This document shows, one piece after another, positions 48,237 to 59,022 of a stretch of 64,000 nt of DNA. The notes under the pieces are model-generated. The model searched no databases. It was not told the DNA's origin and was given only the letters and a program-made list of their open reading frames with translations. The stretch is taken from NCBI GenBank assembly GCA_040954595.2, contig CM082594.2, positions 2,976,001 to 3,040,000 on the forward strand, given 5' to 3'. The position numbers and the translations under genes are program-made. This stretch comes from Balanoglossus misakiensis. Taxonomy: Eukaryota; Hemichordata. The stretch's first letter is position 1. The number at the start of each line of letters is the position of its first letter.

Positions 48237-50520
48237 AGTTATTACCGTTTCTCTGCTACGGATCAGAGATTTGGGGGATGGTTCAACTTTTGCCAGATGC
48301 CCCAGGGGAAGACCTCCAGGGCCGAAGTATTTGATGTGCCGACACAACTGGGCAACATTCTACTCTCTTATAGTTTCGCTCACGTTCAGATCTCTCAGGA
48401 GATTGTTGAAAAAAGAAAACATCAAAAATATGTCTTTGAACTTGGAGGCAAAGTCTGATATTTGTTTGTTTGTCTTTTTTCATCTCCCTTCATATTATTG
48501 AAGAGAGATCAACGAAATAATGTACCATTTTACTATCTCTCTATACCATTTTCTGTTATAAGCCGATTGTACGCTGACTGAAGGCTTTGAAAAGCAATAA
48601 ACTACTATGTGTATCTACCCTTGGACTTTTTGCATGTGCTCTTTGACTTTGTTGTGTGCTGCTGAAAGTGCTAGACTAGGGTGCAACCTCGGTATGAAGA
48701 AGTTATGGTGTCGATTCAAAGACCAGACTGAGGAAAAACATCGCAGATCAAAATTCCTCACAAGGGTCTGTTTTGTGTGTCGCATAGAAAACGCATTTCA
48801 AGTTATTAGGCTTCCTTGGTATTTTTGAATGTCAAAGTGCTATAGCCTGCAGTGAGCGTACATTCTTAACGTATGATGCGAGTCGACCGTTTCGCTTATG
48901 ACTGAACCAATCACCCTTGCTTCCAAGGGTGACCTCTGGCGAAACAGAAGCACTTTCTAGGGTGACCTTCAGTCACCAATATCAACATCCTTCGCCATGG
49001 AGTGCCACATCTCCGTTGAATGCGCATGAGCAAATGTGAACAACGGTCACATCACGATAGGCGTAGCCATTGGTGCGTAAAATGTCGGCAGTGAGCAGAC
49101 CTTGGAGGGTTATAGACTTCGATTATTCAAAAATGGCAAGGAAGCACAGCAAGTGTAGTGAACTTGTGAAAAACAGACTATTTAAAGAATTGTAGCTTGG
49201 TGCCAGTCCTCCAAGTCTGGACTTGCTCCAAGTCTATGGGCTTCATTATGTGTAGCCGAGGGAACGACAAACTGATGCAAATGCAAGTAATATGGCTCAA
49301 CGGTGAGGATTTTAAAGGATAGGAAGAATATTTGATTTATTTTATTGTGGGAAAAAAGTATGTGAAATTTGGCAGCTCTGGAGGCTTTAACGTCAGTGTA
49401 TGGACGTGGATAATTGCCAGAAAACTACAGTGCCCATACAAAAGGTTCTGTGTTGTAAAGTCGCATCATATTAATAAACCAATGATAATTGAAGAGCTGA
49501 CACTGTCCATATCACTATAGGAGTTGCTGAAATATTTAAATGTAGACCAAAGGTACCAGAAACTATTGCAACTTCTGATCCCTTCCGTTCCCATAACAAC
49601 CAAAACCAGGTCTGTGTCATCTCCTAATGCGCAAGTATAAAACAGAATTTCGAGACAAATTATTCTGGTCCCTCACTGTCCTATATATACTACGGTTATC
49701 ATTTAAGCATCCCGAAACACTGATAAGAACTCCAATATAATTAGCCAGAGTAAACTGAGATTGCTACGCTGAAGTCGCATCTGGTTACGTTCGTTATGAT
49801 CATTAGAACTGATTAGAGCAGTTCTGTATCAACACACTCTGGGGGGGGGGGGGGGTGTGCTGCTTCGAACATGTCTAAAACACATGTGTACACATTTGTA
49901 AAGAGATTTTACACAGTGTCAGTTTTGAAGCAGGATGCCCCCTGTGGTACATGTTGATACAGAGCTATGCAATCAGTTATATATATATATATCAGTCTAG
50001 AACTAGATCTGCATGTTTCTATGGGCGCTGAGACACATGCGAAATTGTGTATTCTATATCACGTGTAACTTTTACACAAACACTGTCAGTGATGTGTACG
50101 CGAAATATTGCTGTCCTTTGGCAGCAAATAATATTCCGCCGTACCATTAACACGTTTCTATATGCTCTGTAGAGTCACAAGAGATTTTTGAAAGACAGCC
50201 TACCCAATTAGGTTGTTTCCATGTGGGAATTACGATGAAGTTGTAAACAGAACTCGAGCTCGTGGCATCCAGCATGGGGTCATGTTTCAGCAGATGAAAC
50301 GGCAGACACAAAAATCACTTCAAAACATCTCAGAAAATCGGCGTAGGCCTAGTGTCGACGCGAAATGTCAGAATCGTTAAAGTGATAAAGTGAAATGAAG
50401 TATTAATTATCTCCCCCGCCCCAAGGGTAAGGGAATCATTTTCGACATTTAGAATTGGTAATTGGTTTCCAGCACGAAGGGTGCTGTACAGTCGCCGCCG
50501 TTTAATTCGGTACGGGTACG
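48237..50520. other. Intergenic, no gene seen
   Basis: Scattered short frames without motifs. A poly-G run lies at about 49841-49855 and a TA run near 49979. Confidence 0.45.
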
Positions 50521-50527
50521 CCATGTG

Positions 50528-50564
50528 ATTGGTCAACATGGGTCTCGCGGGGGTGCTATATATA
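50528..50564 (+). promoter_or_regulatory. Candidate CCAAT/TATA promoter
   Basis: Inverted CCAAT box (ATTGG, 50528-50532) and TATATATA at 50557-50564 in a locally GC-richer patch. No confident downstream coding exon was found between here and 52.7 kb, so any transcript is unidentified. Confidence 0.3.
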
Positions 50565-52111
50565 GGGGCAATGAACTTTGAAGGCCCCGTCAACTAGTCC
50601 AGAAAGGCGATGCATTCCCCGGGTGTTGGGATCAATGACTACCCGCCCGCTGTCTCATGTGCATGTACTCAGTCAATCCTGGATGGCCCCCAGGAAGTGT
50701 GGGAAATTACACAGCTCATCCAAGCCCCAAGTGGGCCTTTACATGGGCTAAACAAAGCCTCGCGGGAGACATATAAGTACAAGTGATAGCGCGGATGTAA
50801 TAAATGCGAGAAGATTAAACGAAACAACCGTGCCTAAAATCCGTCAAGAATGTTTTGATAATATAAAAGCGTTAGTAACTGGAGCTCGCCGGAAACTAAC
50901 CGACAGGACACTAAAATGATAACTGTTCCGCCAAATAGTTCGTTTCACTTTTATTATCAGTGTATTGATGATTGAGTTGCAATTCAAAGTCAGTGAAGAA
51001 GCCAATGCCGTTTTTCACGGATAGCATAAGCTTATTCTCAAAATTTAGGCCTAAGTACAACAGTGTACAATATTGCTAAGTACATGCGGATAATCAAATA
51101 AAAACTTACAGAAAACGAGAAAGGGGTAATGGAAAGAGAAAAATGATAATTGTAAAGAGGATCTAATTTGCCGGTTAATTGGCAATCCATGGTGCTATAG
51201 TGAAGACCAAAAAGTGGTGTTACAGTTGAAACCACATGACTGGGGAAATGACTGCGAGAGGTACCGGTATATTGTCTGGGATCTGACAGAGTAGAGGCTA
51301 TAGTTTGAAGTGCTGGTATAGAAACTCAGGCGTTACACTGCTGACGATTCTACGGTCTGCCACGATCTGCATGTCTTATATATACATTTTTGAGCCATTT
51401 ACTTTCATCTTCTATGCTTCTTATCACTGACCTATATCATCGGTTTATGTAATCCTGAATCGGACAGTTAGATGTCCTTTCCTTTCAAAAATCTGAATTA
51501 TAGTAAGATGTGATTTTCAGAGTCTGTTACAGTTGGCAAAATCGATGAAAGGGACATACACGAACACGAACAGAAGAAAATTAATCTTGATAACGGCAGT
51601 CTTTGAGATATTTTGAACATTTTCGAAGATTGAGACTGTGGGTAGTTTTTATCCAGAGGCGAGAAAGGTTGATTTCCTTTTTAAAAATAAATTGATTTCA
51701 GCATCTGTGTGCAGGTGAGACATGCTGGCGAAATGATGATCTCCAACTGGGTTCATCATTTCTGCGAATTGAAATCTTTGTGCCCTAGGGCCTCACTGGC
51801 GAATGTGGATGTGCGTCCAACTGATCAACAAGACCGAAGAAAATCAAAAGAAACCATTTTTGAGTGTCATGTACGCATGGGCGGGCAGGCGGAAATTGTG
51901 TGTTTCAGGTTCAATTATCTGCACCGGTGAAGGGCGTCGAAACTGCGCGCGCTGCTGTCTCGCTTCACAAGAACAAGTTTCAGCGTAAACACGTCCCTGT
52001 GGCGCTCATTTCAAAGCATAGGATTATCGCCGCTGTATCGGGTTCACAACTTGTACCACAGCGAGCGCTCCCTCCGTGCTTTTATCGTGTGTTTGTTTGT
52101 TGTTATTGAAT
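50565..52111. other. No recognised gene
   Basis: Downstream of the candidate promoter; open frames at 51709-52109 overlap in three frames and have no motif. Confidence 0.4.
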
Positions 52112-52352
52112 GGCATAATAAACAAATAAATATTTATGTATTAATAAATATGCTTTGTTTGTTTGTTGACATGTTAGGGTTAGGGTATATTCAACGGTCA
52201 GGGTTAGTGTTGGCATTTTTTCGATCTACGGCATCACTCCCAATACACAAAAAGAGCCGTAGATCGAAAAAATCTCAACACTAACCCTGACCGTTGAATA
52301 TACATAACATGTCAACAAACAAACGTGACCATATTTTTTTGTTTATTATGTA
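52112..52352. mobile_element. Foldback element with telomere-like TTAGGG motif
   Basis: Self-complementary over about 240 bases: CATAATAAACAAATAAAT at the left pairs with TTTTTTTGTTTATTATG at the right. Inner arms include TTTGTTTGTTGACATG, AACGGTCAGGGTTAGTGTTG and TTTTTTCGATCTACGGC with their complements. The left arm has TTAGGGTTAGGG. A related arm lies at 42610-42710. Confidence 0.8.
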
Positions 52353-52708
52353 TTTACTAGACATGTTTTCATAGCAATGGAATTTAGGCCCAATTGTTGT
52401 TATTCACTTAATTTTATTCAGGTACAAGTAAACATACAATAGACGGAATACATAATGAACTGTTGTTTTAGGCCTATATGGGCTGATATCCAGAACAACA
52501 ACCACAATTCTGTGGTGAAGGAACATTGATCAAATTCTGATAAAACAACCGAAATGCACGAACACGACTTCTTCGTAACGTTTACTGTTAGGCTATTGAG
52601 ATTCGGGCTTTCCTCTTCAAATAAGGTAAACTCTCGAAAGTGAAAGATACACGACAAAATATTGATAACGATAAAAATCTAAATTTGGACAATATATGCA
52701 TATATATG

Positions 52709-52879
52709 TCTACAACTACCTGTGCGCCTCTATAGATGACCGAGCTGGTCACCGTTCGGATGATCACACTTGCTTAAATCTGGACTGGCGAAAGAAATCT
52801 TGTGTAGGTGAGGTTTGTGACACGACGGAATATTTGTAGTGAGGGAAATATGTTTTCAAACATTTGCCAGGAAGCGGCG
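52709..52879 (+). pseudogene. Partial copy of the two-domain gene exon 3 end
   Basis: 52709-52807 reads YNYLCASIDDRAGHRSDDHT in frame up to a donor (GTGTAG|GTGAGG), matching the end of the exon at 26309-26737. The following intron-type sequence (ATGTTTTCAAACATTTGCC) matches 26765-26783. The upstream part of the exon is absent, so this is a fragment. It is interrupted at 52879 by the retrotransposon, and the homology resumes at 55666. Confidence 0.75.
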
Positions 52880-55665
52880 TTTGTTTTTTTGTTTTTTTTT
52901 TTTTTTTTATTTCATTTCATCGTATAAAGTCTTCCATTTCTCCTTAGCTTTTGCAGAGTCTATAAAAGATTCACATATTATTGTAGTTTTTAAATCATGT
53001 ACAAACATATTATAAATACATGTTTTTTGTAAGCACCACGCCTTAAAAATCGAATACATTGCAATAGTGATCAAATGTGTTACAACCTCATTTGGCATTC
53101 CGACAATCAATGATCGCATATTAATAATAGGATCAATGTTAAAATGGCTGTTGATGAGAATTCTGACCTTATTCCAAAAAAACTGAACTTTAATACAATG
53201 AAAGAAAATATGTAATTGATCCTCTGTTACATGACAAAAATTGCATAGTGGAGAAATACGTATTTTCCATTTGAATAATTTCCAACCACAAGGCAAAATG
53301 AAGTGTAAAAACTTATAAAGGAAATTACAGAGTTTCCTATCTGGGGAGCATCTATTGCATCTTGTTTCCCATATATAACTCCATTCTATATTCTGCAGAT
53401 TGTATTTCTTGGACCACATAGTCTCAACATATGATGTTTTTACCGTGTGTTGAAGCAAATCAGTGTAGAACGATTTAGTTGTAAAACTAGTAAAAATGTT
53501 ACTGTTGAGTGTAAAATTTTGAGAAATATCCGTATTTTTATTTAGGAGTGTAATCCAAGGTCTCATTGCATTCTTTAATAAAAAAAGCTCATTTACATAA
53601 TTACGTTTGTTGACAATGATATTTGTTATTTTGCTTATATCTATTTGTTTCCCAGTGATAATATCTTTTACAAAAAGAATTCCAGATTTAATCCATCCAG
53701 GAAAAAAAAGTGTTCTGCCTTCATATCTTATGAACTGGTTTGACCAGATTACTTGTTGCAACAATGACGTCACAGAATCCGGTCTTTGTATTTTACCCTC
53801 AAAAGATTCGTGTAAATAAAGAATCATTTCTCTATAAAAAGCTGGCAAAGAACCAGTATATGGACAATCTGTTGGTTGTGTAAAGTTGCTATAAAAACTA
53901 ATCACATCGAGATTGTTTTTACACAAATAAAAATCGGGAACCAAAATCCAACTTGGTTGAATACAATCTACTAAGGTACAATTCTTATCTTTCAAAAAGC
54001 GTTTAGCCCAAGATGCTCTGAGTGCTTTATATTGTGTAATGATATCAGTCATCCTAAGGCCTCCTTGGTAATAATCTGCAATAACGGTATTTCGTGAGAT
54101 TTTATGGATTTTTGAATTCCAAAGAAATTCAAAAAACAAAGCATCAACCTGTTTTAATTTGCAATGTGAAAAATCAAGCATTGACAAAGGATAAATAAGT
54201 TTTGATACAGCAAATGCTTTCAAAACAGCAATTTTCCCATAAAGAGTCAGATTTCGCTTGTTCCAAGCTTTTAAAGCGAAAGATGCTTTCTGTAACGACT
54301 CGTCCCAAATAAAATTTTTACATAGCGCAACATTGGGGTGAAAGTACATTCCAAGTGACTTGATTGGCGCATCGGGCCAGTTGATACCAGAAATGATATC
54401 CGATCTGTTTTTCCATTTACCAATCCAAAGCCCATCGGTCTTTTGCATATTTAGTTGTGTTCCTGCAACAACCCCAAATTTTTTAACAACATCAATGGCA
54501 TGAGAAACGCTATTCTCATTGTCTAAAAAGAGTGTCGTATCATCTGCGACTTGTGTGATTTTTATTTCCTTTGAATTTTGAAAGGGCCCATTTTGAACTT
54601 TGATACCTGTAAAATTTTGATCGTTCCTAATAACCGTCGCCAAAATTTCCACAACAAATAAAAAGAGGAGAGCTGAAAGAGGACAGCCTTGTCTAATTCC
54701 TCTAGAAGGTTTAAATTTTTCAGATATGTACCCATTATTTATAACAGCAGAGTCAATATTGTTGTACATCGATTTCACATGATTTATAAAGTTATCACCA
54801 AAGTTAAACTTATTCAAGGTTTGAAACAGGAATTGATGCTCAACCGTATCGAATGCTTTACGGAAATCAAGAAATAAGATAATTCCTGGCAAATCTTCAA
54901 TGTCAGTATAATAAATTACATCATAAATTAAGCGAATGTTTTGTCCTATATACCTTCCTGGAATGTATGCTGTTTGGTCAGGATGAATAATTTTGTGAAC
55001 AATACGTTTGATTCTATTAGCTAAAATGAAGGCCAGGATTTTGTAATCAGTATTCAAGAGGCTAATTGGACGCCAGTTGTCAAGATTTGTCTTCTCGTTT
55101 TTCTTGTGAATGAGCCTTAAAACAGCAGTGCGCTGACTTGAGCTGAGGAAACCATTGTTGAGACCTTCACATAATGATTGAAAGACTAAATCGCCAATAA
55201 AATCCCAAAAGGTTTGATAGAACTCTGTAGGTAATCCATCAAAACCAGGCGTCTTCTCCTTTTTCATTTTGAAAACCGCATACTTGCATTCTTCTTTTGA
55301 GATTGCTTGCTCCAGACGTTGTTTATCATCTTCTGACAAAAACGTTTGTATGTTCACGTCCTTGAGATAATTGTTAATCGATTCAACAGATGGACTATTT
55401 GTGGAGAATAGTACGGTATAATAATCCACAATGGATTTAAGAATATTGTTATTTCCAATAATTTCGTTACCATCATTATACAACTTAGTAATATCATTAT
55501 TTAACCTTCGCTTCCTTTCAAGATTCAGGAAAAACTTCGTCGCACGTTCGCCTTCAGCTACCCATCTGGCTCGTGCACGAATTTGGGCACCACGAGCTTT
55601 TTCTTTATAAAGATAGTCAAGTCTAGTTTTCACTTGGGTATATTCCTGCAAAATAGACGATAAAT
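52880..55665 (-). mobile_element. L1/Tx1-like non-LTR retrotransposon, 5' truncated
   Basis: The insertion is bounded by a perfect 11-bp target-site duplication, AGGAAGCGGCG at 52869-52879 and 55666-55676. The poly(A) tail appears as the T-rich run 52880-52906 on the plus strand. The endonuclease part is missing. Insertion postdates the duplication of the host sequence, since the parental 26.8 kb locus is uninterrupted. Confidence 0.92.
52907..55651 (-). CDS. Reverse transcriptase ORF of the L1/Tx1-like element
   Basis: An intact 914-codon frame with no internal stop. In order: an upstream RT-linker (RARARWVAEGERATKFFLNL), RT motifs FDGLPTEFYQTFWDF, LDNWRPISLLNTDYKI, FLDFRKAFDTVEH, RQGCPLSALLF and the catalytic VADDTTLFL. 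A C-terminal zinc-knuckle-like block CNFCHVTEDQLHIFFHC follows. The AP endonuclease expected at the N terminus is absent because of 5' truncation. The enzyme would copy element RNA at nicked genomic target sites. The frame being open and the target-site duplication exact suggest recent insertion. The stop codon TAA (52909-52907) directly abuts the poly(A) tract. Confidence 0.92.
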   Translation of the reverse strand: MQEYTQVKTRLDYLYKEKARGAQIRARARWVAEGERATKFFLNLERKRRLNNDITKLYNDGNEIIGNNNILKSIVDYYTVLFSTNSPSVESINNYLKDVNIQTFLSEDDKQRLEQAISKEECKYAVFKMKKEKTPGFDGLPTEFYQTFWDFIGDLVFQSLCEGLNNGFLSSSQRTAVLRLIHKKNEKTNLDNWRPISLLNTDYKILAFILANRIKRIVHKIIHPDQTAYIPGRYIGQNIRLIYDVIYYTDIEDLPGIILFLDFRKAFDTVEHQFLFQTLNKFNFGDNFINHVKSMYNNIDSAVINNGYISEKFKPSRGIRQGCPLSALLFLFVVEILATVIRNDQNFTGIKVQNGPFQNSKEIKITQVADDTTLFLDNENSVSHAIDVVKKFGVVAGTQLNMQKTDGLWIGKWKNRSDIISGINWPDAPIKSLGMYFHPNVALCKNFIWDESLQKASFALKAWNKRNLTLYGKIAVLKAFAVSKLIYPLSMLDFSHCKLKQVDALFFEFLWNSKIHKISRNTVIADYYQGGLRMTDIITQYKALRASWAKRFLKDKNCTLVDCIQPSWILVPDFYLCKNNLDVISFYSNFTQPTDCPYTGSLPAFYREMILYLHESFEGKIQRPDSVTSLLQQVIWSNQFIRYEGRTLFFPGWIKSGILFVKDIITGKQIDISKITNIIVNKRNYVNELFLLKNAMRPWITLLNKNTDISQNFTLNSNIFTSFTTKSFYTDLLQHTVKTSYVETMWSKKYNLQNIEWSYIWETRCNRCSPDRKLCNFLYKFLHFILPCGWKLFKWKIRISPLCNFCHVTEDQLHIFFHCIKVQFFWNKVRILINSHFNIDPIINMRSLIVGMPNEVVTHLITIAMYSIFKAWCLQKTCIYNMFVHDLKTTIICESFIDSAKAKEKWKTLYDEMK

Positions 55666-55955
55666 AGGAAGCGGCGGTTGCTATTTATGATATGTAGTGT
55701 GACGATTGTACAGACATAATTGGCACTGATGAATTCTGCTTGGTATCGAAAAGTGCCCTATAGCTAACTCCTGTACTGGACTTTGGATTGATAAGAATGA
55801 CATTGCTATCATCAAACATCGTAGCTCTACGAAAGAAAACGGTCAAATAAATTAAATTTTAACATCGGGCCTTTTCTTTTATTACGTATTTAAAAATATC
55901 ATCTAGGTCTTATCTTTATTACTTTCCGAAAAGGTCATTCACAACACACATTAAA
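55666..55955 (+). repeat. Right half of the duplicated 26.8-27.1 kb sequence
   Basis: AGCGGCGGTTGCTATTTATG onward matches 26800-27093 (intron of the two-domain gene) with small deletions. It ends at CACAACACACATTAAAAAA, where retrotransposon sequence begins. Confidence 0.8.
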
Positions 55956-56560
55956 AAAACAAACTTGAAGACATTGAACGTTTTCCGAAATCGATTTTTT
56001 CATGGAGAAGAAGAGAGTTTTGTTTTCAGATCGGTATAGTGACATTTGTACACTTGATAAACTTACTACATATCGTAGATTTAAAATACCTCTAGAACCA
56101 GAAATGTTTTTGTACTTGGTAAAAACCCAAATCATATGCAAATGCTTGCACGCTTCAGGTGTTCATCACATGATTTACATAATGAAGCCGACAGAAAACT
56201 TGGGATTGCAAGAAACTACAGACTGTGTAAACTTCGTGCAGATTACCGTCAAACTGGTTACTCGTCCACAGTCTTTTAACCACAGGGTGAAGCTTTCCAC
56301 ATTGTCAGATTATAAGTGCCAAACTGGCTATACATCACCCTCACGACAAACATGACTTTGTTTCGAGTCTGCAGAAAAACGTACCAAATTAGAGTACTGT
56401 TCATTTGAGATTGTCATTGATTCTGGTATTCTGACTGCAATGCACAGAAAAAAAGACTGTGCAAACTTTGTGAATTACAAGTGATGGAGGATGAATGTCA
56501 TTTTCTAATCAGGAAGAAGTATACTAACACGATTGGAACTATTTTGGGATAATTGCATAC
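55956..56560 (+). mobile_element. LINE ORF2 C-terminal fragment, second copy
   Basis: 55970-56250 closely matches 29420-29697 (KLTTYRRFKIPLEPEMFL). Farther on, a different frame near 56450-56515 reads RLCKLCELQVMEDECHFL, the Cys/His tail of this LINE type. Frameshifts and a non-matching insert separate the pieces, so it is a decayed fragment. It is a different type from the element at 52880-55665. Confidence 0.65.
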
Positions 56561-59022
56561 CGCTAAAATGTGTACAAAACTATAAATCGTTGTACTTTGG
56601 GAGAATGTGCTATTTCTGTCATTGTTTGACCGAAACAAAACAAAACAAAACAAAATGATAAATATGTTGAGTGTGTAGGCTACATGTACTGTGCTGAGAG
56701 ATTTACAGAGTTTACTACCATGCAATTATCCCAAATTATCACACTGATTATTATTTTGAAGCCCCTCATCAGAAGCTGAGTTTGTGGAATTGCTTACTCA
56801 GGAAAACGACAAGACTGTGCAACGCCGGTTGGCGTCGTTTTTGTTTCGCGCTCTATACGCACTTTATAATTGTTTACGAATTAAACTTGATGTAATGTGT
56901 GTCTTGTTGCGTATATATGTATATACATGTATGTCTTTTAATGGGTCGATGGCCTTTGGAACAAAAAAACTGAATGAAAAGCCCGAACAATTTGGACGAA
57001 AACAGATCGCCAAATTTCAAAATTTAAGTACCGAAAAACTGAAGAAAAAATCGCAGTAGAAATTTGCTCTGTTAACTTTCTGGAGACTCTTCGACCTCTG
57101 CCTAGGGAACACAACCTCATATCCCCTTGTATTTCCCCGCCAAGACGATCCTTACTGCGGATGCGATGGTCGCTGAAGCGAAATAGAATCGCTGTCAAAT
57201 AGAAGGGCTGCGAACGAGGCTCAAAGAACAGGGATCAAGGTTGCCTCTCCAGAGGGCGCCATCAATGACCTTTGACACGATCCAGAGAGACCTGGACCTG
57301 TGCGTATCTAGTATTCTATAGAAAGGTAAGGAATACAATTTATTTCATGGAATTGTGCAGCTTTTGTTACATGTCTAACGTGGGCCTAAATTTCAAAGGC
57401 ATCAGTCTTATCAGTGTAATCCCTGAGGAGTTAGGGACACGTGACGCGAGGTGGGCGTAATACGGTAACGGGACAAATGCACAGGGGGCTGTAAACAAAA
57501 ATAAATGGCGGAGTTCCGATCTGACATGACTGCTGTAGATGACCTACGTAAATGTCTTTGTAGCCCAAATATGCACGAAACGTAATTGCTCATTCAGTCC
57601 CATGAAAGGTGCTAAAATCCTTGCCTATTGACGCCATTTCCATTTCCAAACGTCACATTCTGTGTTCACCGATACATAATCATAAGAACCATTGCCTTGG
57701 GCATAGACAGTAGAGGGGGAAAGACACCCGCCCAGCGCATTTGCATATCCTACACCACCTATTGTGTGCCCACGGCCAATTTGACTTAATCTGTGTGCCC
57801 CCAGGCTCCACGGATTAAGTGGATAAAGTAAACATCGATCAACTGAACTGATAAGGCACCTGTCTTATCAGTCTCTAACCGCACCGTAGTTGACAGCGCT
57901 TGTAACATAATATAGGCCGAGTCTATTGACACCCGAGTGGCAATAGACACTCGGTATAAATATAAGTGCTGCGGTGCCGCCTGCGGTGGGTGGTTCCGTT
58001 AAACTTACAGGTAGACGGCCTGCGATCCAGCCACCCAAACAGCCCACCAAGGCAGTGTTTCATCTAGACGGGAGGAGGGGGGATTCACCCCCTGTTGACA
58101 GGTTGGCACCCCTAGCAATTTGTCATGGAGGACCTTTGCCCCTTAAAATGACACCATTTAAACGTTGGAGATATTACAGTCCCCCTTGCCAGAGTGGAAT
58201 ACTCCCCAAATATTCTGGCAAAGGGGGGCATATCATGCCTCCTCTTGATGTCATCCTAAATGAAAGGCTACAATGATTACAGCCAGGGTGGGTGGGGGTA
58301 GACATTGACTGCTGCATAAGGAGGACACAGTCAATGTACACACAGTGATTAATTATGATAGGAGAAAACAGTACATACTCAAGTTTTCTCAGCTAGGGTG
58401 TCCAGGCCGAAACAAGTGGGGTTGTGAAAATTAGGGGCTGAAATGACCTGTTACCATTCTTACTCTGCTTTTGCAACAGGGACTGGTAATCCAGTGTCCA
58501 TGTTTGCTAAATACCCTCTCTCCTCGCAGTTGTGTGTAAAATGGGTCCCTGGACAGTGGTATATTATGAGGGAGGTGGGGTGTCCACTATCATCAGGTAG
58601 ATATCTCAAGTGTAAATTTAGACCATTTTGTAAATCTTCATTTGTTCAGTTTCTATTCTTGCCAGCACTCGCATTCAAAACAACCGATTCTGTGTGACTA
58701 TTATAATTTTCTTTGATTTGCAAAATAGTGAATTTGACAATGTTTCTAAAGAAACAGTTTGGGTTTGTTTGATCCGACCAAAATTGTTCGGCTGAGTCTC
58801 ACAAATTAGGCATTTTCTAAAAGTTTTGTGTAAATCCATTCAGAAATGTCTGAGATATTGAAATTGTGTGAAATTTTCCCACCTTAATCCGACTACAAAC
58901 TGAAGAGTGATAACTTTCTCCAATGTTTGCAACATTCCCGAGCCCTCATCGGGTTTTCATGTCGAATGACACAAACATTTCTTTTTTATATACCACAGGA
59001 GGACCATTGAGTTCAATGTAAG
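56561..59022. other. Upstream region of the oxidase, small hairpins
   Basis: No confident gene. ATGGCGGAGTTCCGATCTGA (57505) opens a short frame ending at a possible donor CTAC|GTAAAT, but it does not join the oxidase in frame. Inverted repeats: 57917-57954 (CCGAGTCTATTG with CAATAGACACTCGG) and about 58182-58228 (CCCCCTTGCCAGA with TCTGGCAAAGGGGG). An acceptor CCACAG at about 58999 may end a 5' UTR intron of the oxidase. Confidence 0.45.

Noticed and set aside
57505-57546. Possible first coding exon (MAEFRSDMTAVDDL) joined to the oxidase
   Set aside because: Splicing to the acceptor near 58999 gives a stop codon before the oxidase ATG.
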